Positions 37,906 through 46,804 are shown, counted from the first letter of the stretch. The stretch: DNA of 63,741 nucleotides from an uncultured Collinsella sp. (GCA_947002045.1 CAMQJB010000009.1:1-63741); one strand, 5' to 3'. The notes: generated by a model from the sequence alone, not told the origin. A program made the numbers and translations.

Positions 37906-38727
37906 CTACAGCAGATGTTCCTCGATAAAGATCGCGATGCCGTCTTCGTCGTTGCTCGCGGTTACAAAGTCGGCGGCGGCACGGGTGGCGTCGCTGCCGT
38001 TTGCCATAGCCACGCCCACGCCGGCGTCGGCCACCATGCAGGTGTCGTTATCGGCATCGCCAAACACGCAGATGTTCCGGAGCTCCATGTCGTTGAGCTC
38101 CGCCACGCGCACAAGGCCGCGCGTCTTGGACACGCGCGGATCCATGAATTCGTAGAGTCGCTGCGTGGTCTGCAGAGCAGCCGCTTTAACGGTGTCGTCG
38201 GCGAACGTCGATGCTCGCTCGATGATCTGTGGCATCGCCTCGGGCGCCATGGTAAACATCACCTTGGCCTGCGGCTCGCGCAAAAACTCGGCAAAGTCGA
38301 CCACCTTGTAGGGCACGCCGTCGACACGCGACAGGTGCTCGACGCATGCATTGCTCTCGGGCACATAGAGTACGCCGTCCCGAGGGCAAACGGGCGTTGC
38401 CGGCAGGCCTGCCATGTGCTCGCAGATGCGCGCGATGGTCTCGCCTGGTAGCCGGTAGCTCAGCTCGTTGATGTCGTGCGCGCGGTCGATGACCTCGGCG
38501 CCACCGCAACCCACGAGCACGTCCACCAGACCTTCGATGCCCCAGAGCTCGTATATGGCCTCGGTCGCTTGGGCGTCGCGCCCGGTGCACAGGCCAAAGA
38601 GTACGCCGCGCTCGCGCAGGGCGCGGATCGCCGCCACGGTGCGCGGGGACACCGTGTGCTGGCTCGTGAGCAGCGTGCCGTCGATATCGCAGAACACGGC
38701 TTTGATGTGGCTGAAGGTGGCGTCCAT
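37906..38727 (-). CDS. Cof-type HAD-IIB sugar-phosphate phosphatase
   Basis: The 273-residue protein has the HAD motifs: DIDGTLL (motif I, residues about 14-20), the Thr motif LCTGRD, and GDADNDTCMVADAGVGVAM (motif IV). The type IIB cap makes it a Cof-like phosphatase, usually acting on sugar phosphates or cofactors; the substrate cannot be told. The start follows AGAAAGG. Repeats B2 (downstream) and A2/B3 (upstream) flank it. Confidence 0.88.
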   Translation of the reverse strand: MDATFSHIKAVFCDIDGTLLTSQHTVSPRTVAAIRALRERGVLFGLCTGRDAQATEAIYELWGIEGLVDVLVGCGGAEVIDRAHDINELSYRLPGETIARICEHMAGLPATPVCPRDGVLYVPESNACVEHLSRVDGVPYKVVDFAEFLREPQAKVMFTMAPEAMPQIIERASTFADDTVKAAALQTTQRLYEFMDPRVSKTRGLVRVAELNDMELRNICVFGDADNDTCMVADAGVGVAMANGSDATRAAADFVTASNDEDGIAIFIEEHLL

Positions 38728-38821
38728 GGGGGCCTTTCTGAGTTGTGCGGCGGTGCTGAATGTGGTCGGAAATGGTATACATGGTATACCAAGGCACAGG
38801 CGCGGCCCGTCAAAGCAAAAA

Positions 38822-38854
38822 CCACCACAAAGGTGCCTAGCCCCTTTGTGGTGG
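38822..38854 (+). repeat. palindromic repeat family B, copy B3
   Basis: CCACCACAAAGG (38822-38833) and CCTTTGTGGTGG (38843-38854) enclose TGCCTAGCC. On the minus strand it is followed by five T. It lies 32 bp before A2. Confidence 0.9.
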
Positions 38855-38886
38855 CCGGACCCGCAGGATGGCCCGGCTCGGGACGC

Positions 38887-38951
38887 AAACCATCACAACA
38901 TTCGACGTTATTCGGAAAAATCGCGATTTTCATCGAATGTTGTGATGGTTT
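38887..38951 (+). repeat. palindromic repeat family A, copy A2
   Basis: Perfect 19-bp arms as in A1, with a closely related centre (CGTTATTCGG start). Its last base is the final base of the MFS transporter stop codon (minus strand). Orientation: plus. Confidence 0.9.
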
Positions 38952-40237
38952 TACTGCCTTGCGGCACGATCAAAATGCCAGTGGCCAAACAGCAGCAACG
39001 CCGCGGGAACCGCCGTCACGACCATGCCCGCCCCGACGAGTGTCTGCTGCACACCAAACGTCGCCGCCAGCCAGGGGGCAATCGCCAGCGGGGCCACACC
39101 AGCGAACATGTTGCCAAAGCCCATGACCGAGTTGACGCGGCCGAGTTGCTCGAGCGGCGCCGTCGTTTGCACGATGGTGTTGTGGAGCGGATTAACGACG
39201 CCCCAGGCCACGCCCAAGGCAATCTGGCCAATGAGGGCCACGCCTATGTACGGCGTCCCCACGTAGAGCAGACTTCCCAGGCCCACACACATAAGCGCTA
39301 CGAGCAGGGTTTTGAGGCTGACGAGGCGCGGCGGCAAGCGGAGCGCGACCACGGCGCCCAGTGCCGCGCCGACGCCGCTGGCCGACGAGAGCCAGCCCAT
39401 CCATTCGACACCGACGTGCAGGACATCGCGGTAGAAGAACGACTCCAGCGGATCGAAGGCACCGTAGCCAAAGTTCGAGAGGAAGATGATGCAGAACAGC
39501 AAGGCGAGGATACTGTTGGTGAAGACTGTCTTGATGCTTGTCGCGAAGGTGACGCGGGAAGATATGTTGGGGTCGGGGCTTTGGCTGGCCTTATCCGATG
39601 TGATGTCGCCGATCGCAGGTTTGCCTTCGTGCGTGGCGGCCTGACCTGCACTTTGCCTAAAGCCCCAACCGGCAATGAGCGCCAACGCGGTAAAGAGCGT
39701 CATGAGCAAAAACACCGCACGCGACGACGCAGCAGCCGCGACAAAGCCGCCCAGCGTGGGGCCAACGACGATACTCACGTTTGAGAACATGGCGATGGCG
39801 GAGTTGATGTCTTTGAGCTCGACAGGATCGTCGGTGAGATAGGCCGGATAGGACGTGGCGATGGGCTGGGCGAATCCCATCACAAAGCCCAGGAGCACCG
39901 CGCCAAGCAGGACGATGCCGGTCGCGCTGCCAAAGACGAGGATTGCCGCGCCGGTTGCCAGCGTGCCCACGATGCTCAGCAAGAAATGACGGCGCGGGCC
40001 CCAGGCGTCGAGCGCCGCGCCGCCCGCAAAGGATCCCAGAATCACAAATACGTTCATAAAAAGGACGGCCAGCGATGTCGCCACGACCGAGGCATCGTCT
40101 GCATAGGTGAGTGTTCCGATAACGCCGATAAAGTAGCTGGTCTGAAAACCGGTGTAGATGAGAAAGCGCATCGCCACCAGGCGCTTGGCCTGCGCGGACA
40201 GCGAAGGTTGAGGTTTTGAGAGAAGAGATGCGAGCAT
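38951..40237 (-). CDS. major facilitator superfamily transporter
   Basis: The 428-residue protein has about 12 membrane segments with a hydrophilic central loop (ATHEGKPAIGDITSDKASQS, near residues 208-230). GGAALDAWGPRRHFLL between TM2 and TM3 is the MFS motif A region. It resembles drug or efflux-type exporters, but the substrate is unknown. The start at 40237 has GAGGAG upstream; six more codons are open. The stop codon touches repeat A2. Confidence 0.88.
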   Translation of the reverse strand: MLASLLSKPQPSLSAQAKRLVAMRFLIYTGFQTSYFIGVIGTLTYADDASVVATSLAVLFMNVFVILGSFAGGAALDAWGPRRHFLLSIVGTLATGAAILVFGSATGIVLLGAVLLGFVMGFAQPIATSYPAYLTDDPVELKDINSAIAMFSNVSIVVGPTLGGFVAAAASSRAVFLLMTLFTALALIAGWGFRQSAGQAATHEGKPAIGDITSDKASQSPDPNISSRVTFATSIKTVFTNSILALLFCIIFLSNFGYGAFDPLESFFYRDVLHVGVEWMGWLSSASGVGAALGAVVALRLPPRLVSLKTLLVALMCVGLGSLLYVGTPYIGVALIGQIALGVAWGVVNPLHNTIVQTTAPLEQLGRVNSVMGFGNMFAGVAPLAIAPWLAATFGVQQTLVGAGMVVTAVPAALLLFGHWHFDRAARQ

Positions 40238-40410
40238 GGAGACTCCTCGTTTCATACGAATACGGGCGGTGGGTATTCGCCACCGCCTGTCAAATCAATC
40301 TATCCGCATGAAACATTAAGGACGCATCAAGCCCCTTCTCTCCGTTTTCGCCCGCCATGAACTACCTGGTAGATTGTAAGGCATGCCCCACGCATCTACC
40401 AAAGCAAAAA

Positions 40411-40443
40411 CCACCACAAAGGTGCCTGGCCCCTTTGTGGTGG
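40411..40443 (+). repeat. palindromic repeat family B, copy B4
   Basis: CCACCACAAAGG (40411-40422) and CCTTTGTGGTGG (40432-40443) enclose TGCCTGGCC. On the minus strand five T follow. It lies downstream of moaC-mobB and upstream of the MFS gene. Confidence 0.9.
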
Positions 40444-40462
40444 AAGTGACGTTTGCCCAGAT

Positions 40463-40501
40463 AAAACCTGCCAAATTGACCTGTCTTTTTTGGCAGGTTT
40501 T
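40463..40501 (-). terminator. terminator of moaA/moaC-mobB
   Basis: AAAACCTGCCAAA (40463-40475) and TTTGGCAGGTTTT (40489-40501) form a 13-bp stem ending in a T-run on the minus strand. The distal arm overlaps the moaC-mobB stop codon. Confidence 0.75.
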
Positions 40502-41807
40502 AGGCCAGGTGATCTTGGATGAGATCGCAGATGGCTCGGGCGTCGTTGATGTTGATGGCTCGGGTCGCAAAGCCGGCGTCGAAGGCCTGACGCGCCAGGG
40601 CCTCGTTGCAGGCAAGGGCCAGCGTGTGGCCATCGACCAGGTCGAGCGAGCTCTTGCCGCGCAGACGGTCGACACCGGAGCGTGCGACGACGATGTTGTC
40701 GAAGCCCTCGGTCTTGTAGCCCTCGATGATCACCACGTCGACATCGTTGTAGCGCGACAGCAGCTCGCGCGCGGACATCTCGTCCTCCTCGCGCGTGTCG
40801 GCGTACTCCGCCCAGCGCGTGGCGCAGATGAGCCCCACGTGCTTGGACCCGGCCTGGTGATGGCGCCAGGTGTCCTTAGCGGGCACATCGATATCAAAGC
40901 CATGATGCCCATGATGTTTGAGCGAACCCACGCGCAGGCCGCGGCGGGTGAGCTCGGCGATAACTTTCTCGACGAGCGTGGTCTTGCCCGAGTTTTGGTA
41001 GCCGATAAACGCGATCGCGGGGACGGCCGGTGCCGGAGCTGCGGGCGCGACGGCGACGGGCGCGCTTGCGAGCGTGGCACCGTCAGCGGCCACGGCCTCA
41101 ACGGCAGCGGCCTGACGCTCTGCACGATCCCACACGCCCGAGCGGCCACCCTCCTTGTGCAGCAGGCGCACGTCGACGATCTCCATGCCGCGATCGACGG
41201 CCTTGCACATGTCATAGATCGTTAGGCACGCGGCACTCGCGCCGGTCAGAGCCTCCATCTCGATACCCGTCTTGCCCGTCACGCCGGCCGTAACCAGTAC
41301 GTGAAAGCCAACCTGCCCGTCCACGCGCGCCGGCGCCCAGCCCTCGGGCACGTTCTCGGCCGGCGTCCCCGCCGGAGCGATGGGCGCAATATCGCACTTG
41401 CTCTTGGTAATGAGCAACGGATGGCACATGGGGATGATGTCGCTCGTGCGCTTGATAGCCATAATGCCCGCCACGCGCGCGCAGGCGAGCACGTCGCCCT
41501 TTTTGGCGCGGTCTTGCAGCACCATGGCCTGCGTCTCGGGGTGCATAAGGATGGTGCCCTCAGCGATGGCGATGCGATGGGTCTCGGCCTTGTCGGACAC
41601 GTCGACCATGCGTACCTCGCCCTTGGCGTCCACATGCGTCAGTTCGTCGCGACGGGCGTCGCGGGCGGCACGGGCGGGCTCAGTGGCAGCACCGGCAGAC
41701 GGCTGCGCGCCTGCAGCGGCATCGCTGGCCGCAGCCGTGGCTTTGTGGGCAGACATCGCAGCCCTGCGAGCGGCCTTGGTGGCATCGGCGTACCTGCTCT
41801 TGGCCAT
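40500..41807 (-). CDS. MoaC-MobB fusion protein (molybdenum cofactor)
   Basis: The 435-residue protein joins two Moco enzymes. Residues about 55-210 are MoaC, cyclic pyranopterin monophosphate synthase (LTHVDAKGEVRMVDVSDK, PMCHPLLI, MEALTGASAACLTIYDMCK). After an Ala/Pro linker, residues about 263-435 are MobB, a GTP-binding adaptor (IGYQNSGKTTLVEK as P-loop, SLKHHGHHG). A 50-residue Ala-rich N-terminus precedes MoaC. The start at 41807 follows GGAGGATG, four bases after the moaA stop. It acts directly after MoaA. Confidence 0.92.
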   Translation of the reverse strand: MAKSRYADATKAARRAAMSAHKATAAASDAAAGAQPSAGAATEPARAARDARRDELTHVDAKGEVRMVDVSDKAETHRIAIAEGTILMHPETQAMVLQDRAKKGDVLACARVAGIMAIKRTSDIIPMCHPLLITKSKCDIAPIAPAGTPAENVPEGWAPARVDGQVGFHVLVTAGVTGKTGIEMEALTGASAACLTIYDMCKAVDRGMEIVDVRLLHKEGGRSGVWDRAERQAAAVEAVAADGATLASAPVAVAPAAPAPAVPAIAFIGYQNSGKTTLVEKVIAELTRRGLRVGSLKHHGHHGFDIDVPAKDTWRHHQAGSKHVGLICATRWAEYADTREEDEMSARELLSRYNDVDVVIIEGYKTEGFDNIVVARSGVDRLRGKSSLDLVDGHTLALACNEALARQAFDAGFATRAININDARAICDLIQDHLA

Positions 41808-41811
41808 ATGA

Positions 41812-42867
41812 TCATCCTCCGATTTGGGACATAAATCGTTGCGTGCCCTCAATTATCGCGTGTTCCTGCGGTTTGTGGGCCACGGCATCGCGCCAAATCG
41901 AAAGTACCTGCATATCATCACCACGGCGCAGCGCCTCACGCACCGAATACTCGGCATCGCTGAACAGGCACGGGCGCACGTTGCCGTCTGCCGTCAGGCG
42001 TAGACGGTTGCAGTTCGCACAAAAATGGTTGGACATGGCGCTGATGAAACCGACCGTTCCCGCCGCGCCCGGAAAGTGCCAATAGCGCGCAGGGCCCGCG
42101 CCGGCAGGAGCGTCGTTGATGTCGAGCGGCTCGAGCTCGCCCAGTCCCGTCGCGGCGGCCCCGGCATTGATGCGCGCCCGCAGCTCGTCGCTCGGCACGG
42201 TATCGCTCGCGTCCCACAGCTCGGGATTGAGCGCGGGCGCATGCGGGTCCACAGCGCAATGCGAGCTCGTGCGCTCGTCGCCAATGGGCATGTATTCGAT
42301 AAAGCGCAGATGAATGGGGCGGTCGACGGTCAGTCGCGCGAGGGCCGCCACGTCTTGGTTGAGCCGGCGCACCACGACACAGTTGACCTTAACGGGCTCA
42401 AAGCCCCAAGCCAGCGCCGCATCAATGCCAGCCATGGTCTGCTCGAGTCGACCCAGACGCGTGATCTTTCCAAACAGCGTAGGGTCGAGCGTGTCGAGCG
42501 AGATGTTGACGCGGTTAAGCCCGGCATCTTTGAGCTGCGGCGCCAGCTTGGGCAGCAGGGCGCCATTGGTGGTGAGCGAGATGTCCTCGATCTGCGGGAT
42601 CGCGCGGATGTCACGAATAAGCGGAATGATACGACGGCTGACCAGCGGCTCGCCGCCCGTCAGGCGCACGCGGCGAATGCCCTCCCCCGCCACCAAGTGC
42701 ACAAAGCGGGCGATTTCCTCGGCGCTGAGCAGCTCGTCGTGCGCGCGGGGCGCCACGCCATCGGCCGGCATGCAGTAAATGCAGCGGAAATTGCACTTGT
42801 CGGTAACGGCAATGCGCAGGTAGTTGATATCGCGGCCAAAACCGTCATGTTGCACGTGCCCGTCCAC
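41812..42867 (-). CDS. moaA: GTP 3',8-cyclase (radical SAM)
   Basis: The 351-residue enzyme starts molybdenum cofactor synthesis by converting GTP to 3',8-cyclo-7,8-dihydro-GTP. It shows the N-terminal cluster CNFRCIYC (CxxxCxxC), LTGGEPL, and the C-terminal cluster CANCNRLRLTADGNVRPCLF. It starts at GTG (42867) with GGGGAGGG upstream. It is followed in four bases by moaC-mobB, forming a two-gene Moco operon. Confidence 0.95.
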   Translation of the reverse strand: MDGHVQHDGFGRDINYLRIAVTDKCNFRCIYCMPADGVAPRAHDELLSAEEIARFVHLVAGEGIRRVRLTGGEPLVSRRIIPLIRDIRAIPQIEDISLTTNGALLPKLAPQLKDAGLNRVNISLDTLDPTLFGKITRLGRLEQTMAGIDAALAWGFEPVKVNCVVVRRLNQDVAALARLTVDRPIHLRFIEYMPIGDERTSSHCAVDPHAPALNPELWDASDTVPSDELRARINAGAAATGLGELEPLDINDAPAGAGPARYWHFPGAAGTVGFISAMSNHFCANCNRLRLTADGNVRPCLFSDAEYSVREALRRGDDMQVLSIWRDAVAHKPQEHAIIEGTQRFMSQIGG

Positions 42868-42999
42868 GCAGCCCTCCCCTCACGCCGGTCTTTATTCTTC
42901 GGGGAATATAGTACCGCACGGGAAGAATGGGTCGACATGCGTACGACACGAAAGGCCTTTGCGAGCAAGACCGGCTTCCCAAGCCCATCCTCAACACAC

Positions 43000-43064
43000 A
43001 AACCATCACAACATTCGATGCTTTTCCCGATTTTGGCGAAAAACGTCGAATGTTGTGATGGTTT
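43000..43064 (-). repeat. palindromic repeat family A, copy A3
   Basis: Perfect 19-bp arms; the 27-base centre matches A1/A2 only when reverse complemented, so the copy is inverted. It lies between moaA (upstream side) and the 3' end of the next gene. Confidence 0.9.
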
Positions 43065-43102
43065 GCCTGCCCACGGTACCCCGTAGAAGGACCAAAGCAC
43101 CC

Positions 43103-44140
43103 CTAAAGGCCACCGTCCCAGTGACGAATCACGAATTCTCGCAGGTCGTTCTGCCGCTTCTGAAACGCTTCGCTTCGGTCGCACTTAAGGCCCATCGCAA
43201 GTGCGATGGCGTTCATCGCCCGGTGCAATTGCAGCTGATGGGCAAACTGAGTCCCGGTGAGGACGATCGTTCTAAAGCCCAGCGCGCTCAGCACGGTCAT
43301 ACGCTCCGCATCCGACGCGCTGCGCTGTTTATCAAGATGGTCCGAGCCGTTGTATTCAATCCCCGTACCGCTCGCAGGCGCATATACGTCGATCTCGAAA
43401 TACCCGGCCTTTGCGAGATACTTGAACTCGTTGGGAACATCGACCCGATGGTTGAGCTCGATCTTGGCGTATCCCAGCCCTCCCTGAGAACGTTTTGCTA
43501 CGACCATGATTGCGGCGGCCGTCTCCATGGGCGACCGTGCGCCATCGTGCACGCGCTTGAGCACGGCGGCCGCGCGTATAGCCCCCTGACGAGATCGGTT
43601 CTCATTGCAATAAGCAATCAAGTCGGCAACGGTATACCTCTGCCCCATCTCGATATAATCGCCTGTCGACAGATGATTCAAATGGTATCGGGCGCAGATT
43701 TCGTAGCCATATTCCAGCTGCTCGGGCTCACTCATCCACGAACCCGCTTGGACAAAGCACATGGCCTCATCAACCACCAGAAGGCCCTCTGCCACCTCGA
43801 TAAGATGGCCTGGAGGTACCGGCGCCCCAAACACGTGGCACCTAAATCCAGCCGGCGTCGAGCGCTCAAAATCGAAGTTGACGAGCGTGTCGATATGATT
43901 GAGCTCTTCTCGTGGAATACCAAGAGAAACCAGATAGTCGGCAGCGATCCCAACTGCCGTTGAAGCCCTCAGCCCCTTGGCATCGAGTCCCAATTTGGGC
44001 AGGCTCGCGGTCGGTTCCGCCTCGCTAGCAAGCGAGTCCTCATCGTATAGGCTGCTTGCTCGCGAGAGCGGCTCGGACGGGCGCGCCACGTTGTGGTACA
44101 GCCAGGCAGTCTTATGGGACAGGACGATCGGCAAGTCCAT
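43103..44140 (-). CDS. hypothetical protein with PD-(D/E)XK-like C-terminus
   Basis: The 345-residue protein starts MDLPIVLSHKTAWLYHN. The C-terminal third (FEIDVYAPASGTGIEYNGSDH ... LSALGFRTIVLTGTQ) looks like a DUF559/Vsr-type restriction-endonuclease fold, with Asp and Glu placed as in PD-(D/E)XK metal sites, but the motif Lys is not obvious. The N-terminal part recalls AbiEi-type antitoxin proteins, as a weak impression only. GGAGGG precedes the ATG. It is flanked by inverted repeats A3 and A4. It could be a defence or DNA-processing protein. Confidence 0.6.
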   Translation of the reverse strand: MDLPIVLSHKTAWLYHNVARPSEPLSRASSLYDEDSLASEAEPTASLPKLGLDAKGLRASTAVGIAADYLVSLGIPREELNHIDTLVNFDFERSTPAGFRCHVFGAPVPPGHLIEVAEGLLVVDEAMCFVQAGSWMSEPEQLEYGYEICARYHLNHLSTGDYIEMGQRYTVADLIAYCNENRSRQGAIRAAAVLKRVHDGARSPMETAAAIMVVAKRSQGGLGYAKIELNHRVDVPNEFKYLAKAGYFEIDVYAPASGTGIEYNGSDHLDKQRSASDAERMTVLSALGFRTIVLTGTQFAHQLQLHRAMNAIALAMGLKCDRSEAFQKRQNDLREFVIRHWDGGL

Positions 44141-44241
44141 GAGCCCTCCAATGGAGTCGGATAACCAACCTTATTCCCCTGCCCACGGGTCCGCACACCT
44201 TCGTGCGCAAGAAAGCGATTCCACCCGGTCGAGTGGCAGAA

Positions 44242-44306
44242 AAACCATCACAACATTCGGTGCTTTTCCCGTTTTTGACGAAAAACGTCGAATGTTGTGA
44301 TGGTTT
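44242..44306 (-). repeat. palindromic repeat family A, copy A4
   Basis: As A3, with one mismatch at the inner end of the left arm (G at 44260). The centre is in the same inverted orientation as A3. It lies in the divergent spacer before the MATE gene. Confidence 0.9.
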
Positions 44307-44426
44307 GAGGCGAGGTGAGGAGCACGGAGGGGTCAAAGCATCATGCTCGAACGGGTTAATCCAACTCTTTTAAACCATGGGAAATGAATACAGGCTCACT
44401 TTTTCGCCCGGCACCCAACATAAACC

Positions 44427-44457
44427 TTGACTCTACAATCGTTGTAGGATTTTCACT
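44427..44457 (+). promoter_or_regulatory. MerR-type promoter of the MATE-merR operon
   Basis: TTGACT (44427-44432) is followed by the dyad CTACAATCGTTGTAG (44433-44447) and a poor -10 (TTCACT, 44452-44457) at 19 bp, the long spacing typical of MerR-activated promoters such as those of BmrR or BltR. Confidence 0.75.
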
Positions 44458-44497
44458 ACACTGGTAGCTAAACGAACCAAGCCAGAAAGCCCCGCCC

Positions 44498-45844
44498 ATG
44501 GAACACGACCTCACACGCGGCAATGTCCTCAAGACCATCGCGGTCTTTGCCCTGCCCTATATGCTCTCGTACTTTTTGCAGATGCTCTACGGCATGGCCG
44601 ACCTGTACATGATGGGGCAGTTTAGCGGCGCTGCCGGCATCACCGCCGTGGGCAATGGCGCGCAGACGCTCTATATCATTACCGTGACGCTCGTGGGCCT
44701 GGCCATGGGAACGACGGTCATCGTCGGCCACGCCGTGGGTTCGCGTCGCTTCGATCGCGCCGAGACCGCCATCGGCAACACCATTACGCTCTTTATGGGT
44801 GTCTCGGTGGTGCTGGCCGTCATCTTGCTTGCACTATGCCCGCAGGTTGTGGCGCTCATTGGCACGCCACCCGAGGCGGTCGAAGGAACCGCCGCCTACC
44901 TGCGTATCTGCTTTATCGGCATTCCCTTTATCGCCGCGTACAACATTCTTTCGGCCATTTTTCGCGGTCTGGGTGATTCACGCTCGCCTATGTACGTGAT
45001 TGGCGTGGCATGCATCATCAACATCGCACTCGACTTTCTATTTATCGGCCATATGGGGCTCGGCCCCGTGGGCGCGGCGCTCGGCACGGTGACAGCACAG
45101 ACGGCCAGCGTTGCCCTCGCACTCGTGTGGCTCAAGAGCCGCCGCACGAACATCCACGTAAAGCGCAGCGACCTGCGCCCCCAGCCCGAGGTACTCGGCA
45201 GCATCCTTAAGATCGGCGTGCCCGTGGCCGTGCAGGACGGCTGCATCCAGGTGGCGTTTATGTTTATCACCGTCATCGCCAACCACCGAGGGCTCGTCGA
45301 CGCCGCCGCCGTGGGCCTGGTCGAGAAGATGATCAGCTTTTTGTTCATTGTGCCGAGTTCCATGGGCGCCACCGTCAGCGCGCTCACGGCGCAGAATGCC
45401 GGCGCGGGCAAGGGCGACCGCGCGCGTCAGGTGCTCAAGGACGCCATGACGATCTCGGTGGTGTACGGTTGCCTGATCACGGTGCTGATGTGGCTGGTGG
45501 CGCCGGCGTTTATTGGCTTTTTTGCCAAGGACCCCGCGGTGGTCGCGGCCGGTACCGGCTATATGCACAGTTATATTTTCGATGCAATCTTTGCCGGCAT
45601 CCACATTTGCTTTAGCGGCTTTTTCGCTGCATACGGCAAGAGCTATATCGGCTTTGCGCACAACGTGCTGGCCGTGGCGCTCATTCGCGTGCCGGGCGCT
45701 TGGCTGCTGTCGAACGCCTATTCCGACACGCTGTTTCCCATGGGCATCGCTTCGCCGTGCGGATCAATTTTGTCGGCAGTCATCTGTGTTGTCGCGTTTA
45801 CCGTGCTCAACCGGCGTGGGGCTTTTGACAAGTTGGTAGCGTAG
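44498..45844 (+). CDS. MATE family efflux transporter
   Basis: The 448-residue protein has 12 predicted membrane segments in two halves with the MATE layout (LPYMLSYFLQMLYGMADLYMMGQFSG; FRGLGDSRSPM; second half SSMGATVSALTAQNAGAGK). MATE pumps export drugs or metabolites against Na+ or H+. The gene follows a MerR-type promoter and is 54 bases before the MerR gene, so the pump is likely induced by a ligand of that regulator. Only a weak purine-rich sequence precedes the ATG. Confidence 0.93.
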   Translation: MEHDLTRGNVLKTIAVFALPYMLSYFLQMLYGMADLYMMGQFSGAAGITAVGNGAQTLYIITVTLVGLAMGTTVIVGHAVGSRRFDRAETAIGNTITLFMGVSVVLAVILLALCPQVVALIGTPPEAVEGTAAYLRICFIGIPFIAAYNILSAIFRGLGDSRSPMYVIGVACIINIALDFLFIGHMGLGPVGAALGTVTAQTASVALALVWLKSRRTNIHVKRSDLRPQPEVLGSILKIGVPVAVQDGCIQVAFMFITVIANHRGLVDAAAVGLVEKMISFLFIVPSSMGATVSALTAQNAGAGKGDRARQVLKDAMTISVVYGCLITVLMWLVAPAFIGFFAKDPAVVAAGTGYMHSYIFDAIFAGIHICFSGFFAAYGKSYIGFAHNVLAVALIRVPGAWLLSNAYSDTLFPMGIASPCGSILSAVICVVAFTVLNRRGAFDKLVA

Positions 45845-45898
45845 CGGGGCAACGCAAGCCTGGCGCCCCTCCCCGACCCTATTGAAAGGAGCGGTCCT

Positions 45899-46747
45899 GT
45901 GATCGACATGCCAAGTGAACATACCGAGGGCCTGCTCCGCATTGGCGAGGTGGCGCGCCTGTTTAACCTGAGCGTGGGCACGTTGCGCCATTACGAGCAG
46001 ATGGGCCTACTGGACCCGGCGCACATCGATCCGGCGAGCGGGTACCGCTACTACGGATCGCGGCAGCTCTCCACCCTCAATACCATCAGCCACCTGCGCG
46101 TTCTCGATTTGTCACTCGCGCAAATCCGTGATTTTGTGACCACGCGCGATGTGGACCTTATGCAGCGGCAGCTGGCTCAGCAGCAGGAGCTCATCGAGCG
46201 CAAGCGCCGCGAGCTCGAACGCGTGTCGCGCAAGATCGATAACCGGCTTGCGCTGCTTCACGATGCCCTGAACACCAAGCTCGACACCATTTGCACAATC
46301 GATGCGCCCGAACTTCGCTGCGCCGTGCTGCGCGAACGCGTCAATCCTACCGACGCCTATGCGCTGGAGTGGCAGATTCGTCAATTGCAGAAGGGGCAGC
46401 ACGAGACCTTTGTCTTCTTGGGCAACTTGGGCGTTGGGATCAGCGCCGAGCGCCTCGCCGCCGGCGACTTTGACGGCTACGACGAGGTCTTTTTGTTGCT
46501 CGATAACACCGATGATTACGTGGGCGACGTCGAGACGCGGCCCGCCGCGCGATGCCTGACCATAAGCTTCCGCGGCACGCACGGGCAGGCAGGCACGCGC
46601 TATGAGCAGCTGCTCGGCTATATGCGCGAGCGCAACCTGACACCCGCCGGGCCCTCGCGCGAAATTGCCCTGATCGACGACATCATCAGCGACGACCCCA
46701 CAACCTATGTGACACAGATCACGGTGCCGATTGCCCCAGCAAAGTAA
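45899..46747 (+). CDS. MerR family regulator with GyrI-like ligand domain
   Basis: The 282-residue protein has an N-terminal MerR DNA-binding domain (LRIGEVARLFNLSVGTLRHYEQMGLLDP), a coiled-coil linker (about 85-120) and a C-terminal effector domain of the BmrR/GyrI type that binds bulky cationic compounds. GTG at 45899 is chosen because AAGGAG is 8 bases upstream; ATG at 45908 is an alternative. It likely binds the dyad at 44433-44447 and activates the MATE pump and itself. Confidence 0.9.
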   Translation: MIDMPSEHTEGLLRIGEVARLFNLSVGTLRHYEQMGLLDPAHIDPASGYRYYGSRQLSTLNTISHLRVLDLSLAQIRDFVTTRDVDLMQRQLAQQQELIERKRRELERVSRKIDNRLALLHDALNTKLDTICTIDAPELRCAVLRERVNPTDAYALEWQIRQLQKGQHETFVFLGNLGVGISAERLAAGDFDGYDEVFLLLDNTDDYVGDVETRPAARCLTISFRGTHGQAGTRYEQLLGYMRERNLTPAGPSREIALIDDIISDDPTTYVTQITVPIAPAK

Positions 46748-46751
46748 GAAC

Positions 46752-46779
46752 CGCCCGGAAGACATCGTGCTTCCGGGCG
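46752..46779. terminator. bidirectional terminator merR/ligA
   Basis: CGCCCGGAAG (46752-46761) and CTTCCGGGCG (46770-46779) form a 10-bp stem with T-rich sequence on the plus side and a shorter one on minus. It lies between convergent genes. Confidence 0.7.
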
Positions 46780-46804
46780 ATTCTTCAATTTGACTATTGA
46801 TGCA

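Noticed and set aside
28594..44306. Families A and B as a CRISPR array
   Set aside because: Copies are kilobases apart, individually palindromic, with no regular spacers or cas genes.
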